Assembly: GCA_949358305.1 (NCBI GenBank)
Contig: OX442316.1
Location: 188,001 to 248,000 of the forward strand
DNA: 60,000 nucleotides
Direction: 5' to 3'
Origin: Strigamia acuminata
Lineage: Eukaryota > Arthropoda > Chilopoda > Geophilomorpha > Linotaeniidae
The notes under the pieces are model-generated. The model had not been told where the DNA came from, searched no databases, and was given only the letters and a program-made list of their open reading frames with translations. Below, in pieces: positions 1 through 10,300 of this stretch. Numbering within the stretch: position 1 is the first letter of the stretch; each line of letters opens with the position of its first letter. Position numbers and translations under genes: made by a program.

Positions 1-140
1 GAATGTTCAGAAATAGTGTTTAAACCTTAGTAGAAGGCTCCAATGTAAGTTTTAGAAACATCCAACCGATGATTTGGTTGAATAGACTTTTGATCTCATC
101 ACAGTTGACTTAGCACAAACACCACAAATCCAATGTCTCT
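1..140 (+). repeat. Monomer type B (TTGGTTG variant, 140 bp), representative copy
   Basis: Differs from type A by CCGATG for CCAATG, TTTGGTTG for TTTGGGAG, and usually CACAAATCC for CACAAGACC. The change creates a 5-bp inverted repeat, CAACC and GGTTG around GATGATTT. B normally follows type F directly (for example 2399 F then 2539 B). A minority of copies end CACAAGTCC (19486, 28286, 35804, 41060), which tags related higher-order copies. Confidence 0.93.
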
Positions 141-280
141 GAATGTTCAGAAATAGTGTTTAAACCTTAGTAGAAGGCTCCAATGTAAGTTTTAGAAACA
201 TCCAACCAATGATTTGGGAGAATAGACTTTTGATCTCATCACAGTTGACTTAGCACAAACACCACAAGACCAATGTCTCT
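141..280 (+). repeat. Monomer type A (consensus, 140 bp), representative copy
   Basis: This is the commonest unit. Diagnostic bases are GGCTCCAATGTAAG, then AGAAACATCCAACCAATG, then TTTGGGAGAATAGACTTTTG, ending CACAAGACC. It contains the 8-bp palindrome GTTTAAAC (unit positions ~18-25), a GTAAGT hexamer (~45-50) and, across the junction with the previous unit, the near-palindrome TCTGAATGTTCAGA. Some copies have TTTAGGAG in place of TTTGGGAG and mark particular higher-order copies. Confidence 0.95.
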
Positions 281-427
281 GAATGTTCAGAAATAGTGTT
301 TAAACCTTAGTAGAAGCCTTCAATATAAGTTTTAGCAACACCCAAGCAATAAATTTTGAAAAAAAAATTTTGAGCTTATTTCACATCGCAGTTGACTTAG
401 CACAAACACCACAAGACCAATGTCTCT
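281..427 (+). repeat. Monomer type C (long, 147 bp, A-tract), representative copy
   Basis: Unit positions 1-36 and the last ~38 bp match type A. The middle is replaced by a segment 7 bp longer with GCCTTCAATATAAG, GCAACACCCAAGC, an AATAAA hexamer, an A9 tract flanked by AATTTTGA on both sides, and CACATCGCAG. The direct repeat AAATTTTGA on either side of the A tract may explain the added length. One copy (16359-16504) has A8 and is 146 bp. C units recur at intervals; starts in the first part are 281, 1406, 2252, 2819, 3386, 4511, 5357 and 5924. Confidence 0.95.
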
Positions 428-567
428 GAATGTTCAGAAATAGTGTTTAAACCTTTGTAGAAGGCTCCAATGTAAGTTTTAGAAACATCCAACCAATGAT
501 TTGGGAGAATAGACTTTTGATCTCATCACAGTTGACTTAGCACAAACACCACAAGACCAATGTCTCT
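428..567 (+). repeat. Monomer type G (CCTTTGTAG variant, 140 bp), representative copy
   Basis: A type-A unit with CCTTTGTAG in place of CCTTAGTAG. It usually follows a C unit and precedes a 139-bp D unit. Copies were read at 428, 3533, 6638, 8471, 13262, 18640, 25035, 31129, 37092, 45747 and 52127, so it marks phase in the longer higher-order repeats. Confidence 0.9.
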
Positions 568-846
568 GAATGTTCAGAAATAGTGTTTAAACCTTAGTAG
601 AAGGCTCCAATGTAAGTTTTAGAAACATCCAACCAATAATTTGGGAGAATAGACTTTGATCTCATCACAGTTGACTTAGCACAAACACCACAAGACCAAT
701 GTCTCTGAATGTTCAGAAATAGTGTTTAAACCTTAGTAGAAGGCTCCAATGTAAGTTTTAGAAACATCCAACCAATGATTTGGGAGAATAGACTTTTGAT
801 CTCATCACAGTTGACTTAGCACAAACACCACAAGACCAATGTCTCT

Positions 847-985
847 GAATGTTCAGAAATAGTGTTTAAACCTTAGTAGAAGGCTCCAATGTAAGTTTTA
901 GAAACATCCAACCAATGATTTGGGAGAATAGACTTTGATCTCATCACAGTTGACTTAGCACAAACACCACAAGACCAATGTCTCT
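847..985 (+). repeat. Monomer type D (139 bp, one T deleted), representative copy
   Basis: Identical to type A except GACTTTGATC in place of GACTTTTGATC, giving 139 bp. D is usually followed by an E unit. A subtype with CCAATAATTTGGG (568-706, 3673, 6778, 8611, 13402) normally follows type G. The one-base deletion makes D a useful register marker when counting higher-order periods. Confidence 0.93.
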
Positions 986-1125
986 GAATGTTCAGAAATA
1001 GTTTTTAAACCTTAGTAGAAGCCTTCAATGTAAGTTTTAGCAACATCCAAGCAATGATTTGGGAGAATAGACTTTTGATCTCATCACAGTTGACTTAGCA
1101 CAAACACCACAAGACCAATGTCTCT
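986..1125 (+). repeat. Monomer type E (AGTTTTTAAACC, chimeric, 140 bp), representative copy
   Basis: Has AGTTTTTAAACC, so the PmeI palindrome GTTTAAAC is lost. It carries GCCTTCAATGTAAG, TAGCAACATCC and CCAAGCAATG, which share four diagnostic bases with type C, then a right half identical to type A. It lacks two other C-specific bases (ATATAAG and ACACCC). E could be an A/C recombinant or an intermediate form. Copies ending CACAAGTCC precede type C'. Confidence 0.92.
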
Positions 1126-1405
1126 GAATGTTCAGAAATAGTGTTTAAACCTTAGTAGAAGGCTCCAATGTAAGTTTTAGAAACATCCAACCAATGATTT
1201 GGGAGAATAGACTTTTGATCTCATCACAGTTGACTTAGCACAAACACCACAAGACCAATGTCTCTGAATGTTCAGAAATAGTTTTTAAACCTTAGTAGAA
1301 GCCTTCAATGTAAGTTTTAGCAACATCCAAGCAATGATTTGGGAGAATAGACTTTTGATCTCATCACAGTTGACTTAGCACAAACACCACAAGTCCAATG
1401 TCTCT

Positions 1406-1552
1406 GAATGTTTAGAAATAGTGTTTAAACCTTAGTAGAAGCCTTCAATATAAGTTTTAGCAACACCCAAGCAATAAATTTTGAAAAAAAAATTTTGAGC
1501 TTATTTCACATCGCAGTTGACTTAGCACAAACACCACAAGACCAATGTCTCT
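1406..1552 (+). repeat. Monomer type C' (GAATGTTTAG long variant), representative copy
   Basis: A 147-bp C unit with GAATGTTTAG in place of GAATGTTCAG, which breaks the 14-bp near-palindrome at the unit junction. It almost always follows an E-type or A unit ending CACAAGTCC, so the two changes form a fixed haplotype across the junction (1406, 2252, 4511, 5357, 9449, 10715 and many others). Confidence 0.92.
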
Positions 1553-2398
1553 GAATGTTCAGAAATAGTGTTTAAACCTTAGTAGAAGGCTCCAATGTAA
1601 GTTTTAGAAACATCCAACCAATGATTTGGGAGAATAGACTTTTGATCTCATCACAGTTGACTTAGCACAAACACCACAAGACCAATGTCTCTGAATGTTC
1701 AGAAATAGTGTTTAAACCTTAGTAGAAGGCTCCAATGTAAGTTTTAGAAACATCCAACCAATGATTTGGGAGAATAGACTTTGATCTCATCACAGTTGAC
1801 TTAGCACAAACACCACAAGACCAATGTCTCTGAATGTTCAGAAATAGTTTTTAAACCTTAGTAGAAGCCTTCAATGTAAGTTTTAGCAACATCCAAGCAA
1901 TGATTTGGGAGAATAGACTTTTGATCTCATCACAGTTGACTTAGCACAAACACCACAAGACCAATGTCTCTGAATGTTCAGAAATAGTGTTTAAACCTTA
2001 GTAGAAGGCTCCAATGTAAGTTTTAGAAACATCCAACCAATGATTTGGGAGAATAGACTTTTGATCTCATCACAGTTGACTTAGCACAAACACCACAAGA
2101 CCAATGTCTCTGAATGTTCAGAAATAGTTTTTAAACCTTAGTAGAAGCCTTCAATGTAAGTTTTAGCAACATCCAAGCAATGATTTGGGAGAATAGACTT
2201 TTGATCTCATCACAGTTGACTTAGCACAAACACCACAAGTCCAATGTCTCTGAATGTTTAGAAATAGTGTTTAAACCTTAGTAGAAGCCTTCAATATAAG
2301 TTTTAGCAACACCCAAGCAATAAATTTTGAAAAAAAAATTTTGAGCTTATTTCACATCGCAGTTGACTTAGCACAAACACCACAAGACCAATGTCTCT

Positions 2399-2538
2399 GA
2401 ATGTTCAGAAATAGTGTTTAAACCTTAGTAGAAGGCTCCAATGTAAATTTTAGAAACATCCAACCGATGATTTGGGAGAATCGACTTTTGATCTCATCAC
2501 AATTGACTTAGCACAAACACCACAAGACCAATGTCTCT
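2399..2538 (+). repeat. Monomer type F (CGAC / CAATTG variant, 140 bp), representative copy
   Basis: Differs from A by GTAAATTTTAG (loses the GTAAGT hexamer), CCGATG, GAATCGACTTTTG and CACAATTGAC (creates an MfeI-type CAATTG). F nearly always follows a C-class unit and precedes B. Two copies (32682, 38505) keep CAGTTGAC instead, and they occupy equivalent positions in a duplicated block. Confidence 0.93.
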
Positions 2539-2818
2539 GAATGTTCAGAAATAGTGTTTAAACCTTAGTAGAAGGCTCCAATGTAAGTTTTAGAAACATC
2601 CAACCGATGATTTGGTTGAATAGACTTTTGATCTCATCACAGTTGACTTAGCACAAACACCACAAATCCAATGTCTCTGAATGTTCAGAAATAGTGTTTA
2701 AACCTTAGTAGAAGGCTCCAATGTAAGTTTTAGAAACATCCAACCAATGATTTGGGAGAATAGACTTTTGATCTCATCACAGTTGACTTAGCACAAACAC
2801 CACAAGACCAATGTCTCT

Positions 2819-2965
2819 GAACGTTCAGAAATAGTGTTTAAACCTTAGTAGAAGCCTTCAATATAAGTTTTAGCAACACCCAAGCAATAAATTTTGAAAA
2901 AAAAATTTTAAGCTTATTTCACATCGCAGTTGACTTAGCACAAACACCACAAGACCAATGTCTCT
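2819..2965 (+). repeat. Monomer type C'' (GAACGTTCAG long variant with HindIII site), representative copy
   Basis: A 147-bp C unit with GAACGTTCAG, which makes the junction TCTGAACGTTCAGA a perfect 14-bp palindrome with a central CpG. It also has TTTTAAGCTTATTTC, which creates AAGCTT at 2910. The same unit recurs at 5924, 7757 and 12128, once per long higher-order unit. Later GAACGTTCAG units (17352, 19766, 21326, 22327 and others) lack AAGCTT, and many have AAACTTTAG and GCATTAAATT instead. Confidence 0.92.
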
Positions 2966-5503
2966 GAATGTTCAGAAATAGTGTTTAAACCTTAGTAGAA
3001 GGCTCCAATGTAAATTTTAGAAACATCCAACCGATGATTTGGGAGAATCGACTTTTGATCTCATCACAATTGACTTAGCACAAACACCACAAGACCAATG
3101 TCTCTGAATGTTCAGAAATAGTGTTTAAACCTTAGTAGAAGGCTCCAATGTAAGTTTTAGAAACATCCAACCGATGATTTGGTTGAATAGACTTTTGATC
3201 TCATCACAGTTGACTTAGCACAAACACCACAAATCCAATGTCTCTGAATGTTCAGAAATAGTGTTTAAACCTTAGTAGAAGGCTCCAATGTAAGTTTTAG
3301 AAACATCCAACCAATGATTTGGGAGAATAGACTTTTGATCTCATCACAGTTGACTTAGCACAAACACCACAAGACCAATGTCTCTGAATGTTCAGAAATA
3401 GTGTTTAAACCTTAGTAGAAGCCTTCAATATAAGTTTTAGCAACACCCAAGCAATAAATTTTGAAAAAAAAATTTTGAGCTTATTTCACATCGCAGTTGA
3501 CTTAGCACAAACACCACAAGACCAATGTCTCTGAATGTTCAGAAATAGTGTTTAAACCTTTGTAGAAGGCTCCAATGTAAGTTTTAGAAACATCCAACCA
3601 ATGATTTGGGAGAATAGACTTTTGATCTCATCACAGTTGACTTAGCACAAACACCACAAGACCAATGTCTCTGAATGTTCAGAAATAGTGTTTAAACCTT
3701 AGTAGAAGGCTCCAATGTAAGTTTTAGAAACATCCAACCAATAATTTGGGAGAATAGACTTTGATCTCATCACAGTTGACTTAGCACAAACACCACAAGA
3801 CCAATGTCTCTGAATGTTCAGAAATAGTGTTTAAACCTTAGTAGAAGGCTCCAATGTAAGTTTTAGAAACATCCAACCAATGATTTGGGAGAATAGACTT
3901 TTGATCTCATCACAGTTGACTTAGCACAAACACCACAAGACCAATGTCTCTGAATGTTCAGAAATAGTGTTTAAACCTTAGTAGAAGGCTCCAATGTAAG
4001 TTTTAGAAACATCCAACCAATGATTTGGGAGAATAGACTTTGATCTCATCACAGTTGACTTAGCACAAACACCACAAGACCAATGTCTCTGAATGTTCAG
4101 AAATAGTTTTTAAACCTTAGTAGAAGCCTTCAATGTAAGTTTTAGCAACATCCAAGCAATGATTTGGGAGAATAGACTTTTGATCTCATCACAGTTGACT
4201 TAGCACAAACACCACAAGACCAATGTCTCTGAATGTTCAGAAATAGTGTTTAAACCTTAGTAGAAGGCTCCAATGTAAGTTTTAGAAACATCCAACCAAT
4301 GATTTGGGAGAATAGACTTTTGATCTCATCACAGTTGACTTAGCACAAACACCACAAGACCAATGTCTCTGAATGTTCAGAAATAGTTTTTAAACCTTAG
4401 TAGAAGCCTTCAATGTAAGTTTTAGCAACATCCAAGCAATGATTTGGGAGAATAGACTTTTGATCTCATCACAGTTGACTTAGCACAAACACCACAAGTC
4501 CAATGTCTCTGAATGTTTAGAAATAGTGTTTAAACCTTAGTAGAAGCCTTCAATATAAGTTTTAGCAACACCCAAGCAATAAATTTTGAAAAAAAAATTT
4601 TGAGCTTATTTCACATCGCAGTTGACTTAGCACAAACACCACAAGACCAATGTCTCTGAATGTTCAGAAATAGTGTTTAAACCTTAGTAGAAGGCTCCAA
4701 TGTAAGTTTTAGAAACATCCAACCAATGATTTGGGAGAATAGACTTTTGATCTCATCACAGTTGACTTAGCACAAACACCACAAGACCAATGTCTCTGAA
4801 TGTTCAGAAATAGTGTTTAAACCTTAGTAGAAGGCTCCAATGTAAGTTTTAGAAACAACCAACCAATGATTTGGGAGAATAGACTTTGATCTCATCACAG
4901 TTGACTTAGCACAAACACCACAAGACCAATGTCTCTGAATGTTCAGAAATAGTTTTTAAACCTTAGTAGAAGCCTTCAATGTAAGTTTTAGCAACATCCA
5001 AGCAATGATTTGGGAGAATAGACTTTTGATCTCATCACAGTTGACTTAGCACAAACACCACAAGACCAATGTCTCTGAATGTTCAGAAATAGTGTTTAAA
5101 CCTTAGTAGAAGGCTCCAATGTAAGTTTTAGAAACATCCAACCAATGATTTGGGAGAATAGACTTTTGATCTCATCACAGTTGACTTAGCACAAACACCA
5201 CAAGACCAATGTCTCTGAATGTTCAGAAATAGTTTTTAAACCTTAGTAGAAGCCTTCAATGTAAGTTTTAGCAACATCCAAGCAATGATTTGGGAGAATA
5301 GACTTTTGATCTCATCACAGTTGACTTAGCACAAACACCACAAGTCCAATGTCTCTGAATGTTTAGAAATAGTGTTTAAACCTTAGTAGAAGCCTTCAAT
5401 ATAAGTTTTAGCAACACCCAAGCAATAAATTTTGAAAAAAAAATTTTGAGCTTATTTCACATCGCAGTTGACTTAGCACAAACACCACAAGACCAATGTC
5501 TCT

Positions 5504-7336
5504 GAATGTTCAGAAATAGTGTTTAAACCTTAGTAGAAGGCTCCAATGTAAATTTTAGAAACATCCAACCGATGATTTGGGAGAATCGACTTTTGATCTC
5601 ATCACAATTGACTTAGCACAAACACCACAAGACCAATGTCTCTGAATGTTCAGAAATAGTGTTTAAACCTTAGTAGAAGGCTCCAATGTAAGTTTTAGAA
5701 ACATCCAACCGATGATTTGGTTGAATAGACTTTTGATCTCATCACAGTTGACTTAGCACAAACACCACAAATCCAATGTCTCTGAATGTTCAGAAATAGT
5801 GTTTAAACCTTAGTAGAAGGCTCCAATGTAAGTTTTAGAAACATCCAACCAATGATTTGGGAGAATAGACTTTTGATCTCATCACAGTTGACTTAGCACA
5901 AACACCACAAGACCAATGTCTCTGAACGTTCAGAAATAGTGTTTAAACCTTAGTAGAAGCCTTCAATATAAGTTTTAGCAACACCCAAGCAATAAATTTT
6001 GAAAAAAAAATTTTAAGCTTATTTCACATCGCAGTTGACTTAGCACAAACACCACAAGACCAATGTCTCTGAATGTTCAGAAATAGTGTTTAAACCTTAG
6101 TAGAAGGCTCCAATGTAAATTTTAGAAACATCCAACCGATGATTTGGGAGAATCGACTTTTGATCTCATCACAATTGACTTAGCACAAACACCACAAGAC
6201 CAATGTCTCTGAATGTTCAGAAATAGTGTTTAAACCTTAGTAGAAGGCTCCAATGTAAGTTTTAGAAACATCCAACCGATGATTTGGTTGAATAGACTTT
6301 TGATCTCATCACAGTTGACTTAGCACAAACACCACAAATCCAATGTCTCTGAATGTTCAGAAATAGTGTTTAAACCTTAGTAGAAGGCTCCAATGTAAGT
6401 TTTAGAAACATCCAACCAATGATTTGGGAGAATAGACTTTTGATCTCATCACAGTTGACTTAGCACAAACACCACAAGACCAATGTCTCTGAATGTTCAG
6501 AAATAGTGTTTAAACCTTAGTAGAAGCCTTCAATATAAGTTTTAGCAACACCCAAGCAATAAATTTTGAAAAAAAAATTTTGAGCTTATTTCACATCGCA
6601 GTTGACTTAGCACAAACACCACAAGACCAATGTCTCTGAATGTTCAGAAATAGTGTTTAAACCTTTGTAGAAGGCTCCAATGTAAGTTTTAGAAACATCC
6701 AACCAATGATTTGGGAGAATAGACTTTTGATCTCATCACAGTTGACTTAGCACAAACACCACAAGACCAATGTCTCTGAATGTTCAGAAATAGTGTTTAA
6801 ACCTTAGTAGAAGGCTCCAATGTAAGTTTTAGAAACATCCAACCAATAATTTGGGAGAATAGACTTTGATCTCATCACAGTTGACTTAGCAAAAACACCA
6901 CAAGACCAATGTCTCTGAATGTTCAGAAATAGTTTTTAAACCTTAGTAGAAGCCTTCAATGTAAGTTTTAGCAACATCCAAGCAATGATTTGGGAGAATA
7001 GACTTTTGATCTCATCACAGTTGACTTAGCACAAACACCACAAGACCAATGTCTCTGAATGTTCAGAAATAGTGTTTAAACCTTAGTAGAAGGCTCCAAT
7101 GTAAGTTTTAGAAACATCCAACCAATGATTTAGGAGAATAGACTTTTGATCTCATCACAGTTGACTTAGCACAAACACCACAAGACCAATGTCTCTGAAT
7201 GTTCAGAAATAGTTTTTAAACCTTAGTAGAAGCCTTCAATGTAAGTTTTAGCAACATCCAAGCAATGATTTGGGAGAATAGACTTTTGATCTCATTACAG
7301 TTGACTTAGCACAAACACCACAAGACCAATGTCTCT
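5504..7336 (+). repeat. Shortened copy of the 3105-bp higher-order repeat
   Basis: Starts F B A C'' F B A C G D like the full unit, then goes straight to E (6917), A with TTTAGGAG (7057) and E with CATTACAG (7197) before a new F at 7337. It is 13 monomers and 1833 bp, against 22 and 3105. A private base, AGCAAAAACACC near 6889, recurs near 13513 in another shortened copy, so the two share ancestry. Confidence 0.88.
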
Positions 7337-10300
7337 GAATGTTCAGAAATAGTGTTTAAACCTTAGTAGAAGGCTCCAATGTAAATTTTAGAAACATCCA
7401 ACCGATGATTTGGGAGAATCGACTTTTGATCTCATCACAATTGACTTAGCACAAACACCACAAGACCAATGTCTCTGAATGTTCAGAAATAGTGTTTAAA
7501 CCTTAGTAGAAGGCTCCAATGTAAGTTTTAGAAACATCCAACCGATGATTTGGTTGAATAGACTTTTGATCTCATCACAGTTGACTTAGCACAAACACCA
7601 CAAATCCAATGTCTCTGAATGTTCAGAAATAGTGTTTAAACCTTAGTAGAAGGCTCCAATGTAAGTTTTAGAAACATCCAACCAATGATTTGGGAGAATA
7701 GACTTTTGATCTCATCACAGTTGACTTAGCACAAACACCACAAGACCAATGTCTCTGAACGTTCAGAAATAGTGTTTAAACCTTAGTAGAAGCCTTCAAT
7801 ATAAGTTTTAGCAACACCCAAGCAATAAATTTTGAAAAAAAAATTTTAAGCTTATTTCACATCGCAGTTGACTTAGCACAAACACCACAAGACCAATGTC
7901 TCTGAATGTTCAGAAATAGTGTTTAAACCTTAGTAGAAGGCTCCAATGTAAATTTTAGAAACATCCAACCGATGATTTGGGAGAATCGACTTTTGATCTC
8001 ATCACAATTGACTTAGCACAAACACCACAAGACCAATGTCTCTGAATGTTCAGAAATAGTGTTTAAACCTTAGTAGAAGGCTCCAATGTAAGTTTTAGAA
8101 ACATCCAACCGATGATTTGGTTGAATAGACTTTTGATCTCATCACAGTTGACTTAGCACAAACACCACAAATCCAATGTCTCTGAATGTTCAGAAATAGT
8201 GTTTAAACCTTAGTAGAAGGCTCCAATGTAAGTTTTAGAAACATCCAACCAATGATTTGGGAGAATAGACTTTTGATCTCATCACAGTTGACTTAGCACA
8301 AACACCACAAGACCAATGTCTCTGAATGTTCAGAAATAGTGTTTAAACCTTAGTAGAAGCCTTCAATATAAGTTTTAGCAACACCCAAGCAATAAATTTT
8401 GAAAAAAAAATTTTGAGCTTATTTCACATCGCAGTTGACTTAGCACAAACACCACAAGACCAATGTCTCTGAATGTTCAGAAATAGTGTTTAAACCTTTG
8501 TAGAAGGCTCCAATGTAAGTTTTAGAAACATCCAACCAATGATTTGGGAGAATAGACTTTTGATCTCATCACAGTTGACTTAGCACAAACACCACAAGAC
8601 CAATGTCTCTGAATGTTCAGAAATAGTGTTTAAACCTTAGTAGAAGGCTCCAATGTAAGTTTTAGAAACATCCAACCAATAATTTGGGAGAATAGACTTT
8701 GATCTCATCACAGTTGACTTAGCACAAACACCACAAGACCAATGTCTCTGAATGTTCAGAAATAGTGTTTAAACCTTAGTAGAAGGCTCCAATGTAAGTT
8801 TTAGAAACATCCAACCAATGATTTGGGAGAATAGACTTTTGATCTCATCACAGTTGACTTAGCACAAACACCACAAGACCAATGTCTCTGAATGTTCAGA
8901 AATAGTGTTTAAACCTTAGTAGAAGGCTCCAATGTAAGTTTTAGAAACATCCAACCAATGATTTGGGAGAATAGACTTTGATCTCATCACAGTTGACTTA
9001 GCACAAACACCACAAGACCAATGTCTCTGAATGTTCAGAAATAGTTTTTAAACCTTAGTAGAAGCCTTCAATGTAAGTTTTAGCAACATCCAAGCAATGA
9101 TTTGGGAGAATAGACTTTTGATCTCATCACAGTTGACTTAGCACAAACACCACAAGACCAATGTCTCTGAATGTTCAGAAATAGTGTTTAAACCTTAGTA
9201 GAAGGCTCCAATGTAAGTTTTAGAAACATCCAACCAATGATTTGGGAGAATAGACTTTTGATCTCATCACAGTTGACTTAGCACAAACACCACAAGACCA
9301 ATGTCTCTGAATGTTCAGAAATAGTTTTTAAACCTTAGTAGAAGCCTTCAATGTAAGTTTTAGCAACATCCAAGCAATGATTTGGGAGAATAGACTTTTG
9401 ATCTCATCACAGTTGACTTAGCACAAACACCACAAGTCCAATGTCTCTGAATGTTTAGAAATAGTGTTTAAACCTTAGTAGAAGCCTTCAATATAAGTTT
9501 TAGCAACACCCAAGCAATAAATTTTGAAAAAAAAATTTTGAGCTTATTTCACATCGCAGTTGACTTAGCACAAACACCACAAGACCAATGTCTCTGAATG
9601 TTCAGAAATAGTGTTTAAACCTTAGTAGAAGGCTCCAATGTAAGTTTTAGAAACATCCAACCAATGATTTGGGAGAATAGACTTTTGATCTCATCACAGT
9701 TGACTTAGCACAAACACCACAAGACCAATGTCTCTGAATGTTCAGAAATAGTGTTTAAACCTTAGTAGAAGGCTCCAATGTAAGTTTTAGAAACATCCAA
9801 CCAATGATTTGGGAGAATAGACTTTGATCTCATCACAGTTGACTTAGCACAAACACCACAAGACCAATGTCTCTGAATGTTCAGAAATAGTTTTTAAACC
9901 TTAGTAGAAGCCTTCAATGTAAGTTTTAGCAACATCCAAGCAATGATTTGGGAGAATAGACTTTTGATCTCATCACAGTTGACTTAGCACAAACACCACA
10001 AGACCAATGTCTCTGAATGTTCAGAAATAGTGTTTAAACCTTAGTAGAAGGCTCCAATGTAAGTTTTAGAAACATCCAACCAATGATTTGGGAGAATAGA
10101 CTTTTGATCTCATCACAGTTGACTTAGCACAAACACCACAAGACCAATGTCTCTGAATGTTCAGAAATAGTTTTTAAACCTTAGTAGAAGCCTTCAATGT
10201 AAGTTTTAGCAACATCCAAGCAATGATTTGGGAGAATAGACTTTTGATCTCATCACAGTTGACTTAGCACAAACACCACAAGACCAATGTCTCTGAATGT

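Larger units (their letters stand above)
1..2398 (+). repeat. Partial copy of the 3105-bp higher-order repeat
   Basis: Order B A C G D A D E A E C' A D E A E C' (17 monomers). This matches monomers 6-22 of the full unit at 2399-5503 with an offset of exactly 3105 bp (1 to 3106, 281 to 3386, 428 to 3533). One difference seen by eye is AAACATCC here against AAACAACC at about 4853. The window start cuts its first five monomers. Confidence 0.9.
2399..5503 (+). repeat. Full 3105-bp, 22-monomer higher-order repeat
   Basis: Order F B A C'' F B A C G D A D E A E C' A D E A E C'. The next copy starts at 5504 with the same F unit. The AAGCTT in C'' (2910 and 6015) repeats at the same 3105-bp spacing. 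It looks like a nested array: an F-B-A-C cassette used twice, then an A-D-E-A-E-C' cassette used twice, the first time with G and a D subtype in front. Confidence 0.92.
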
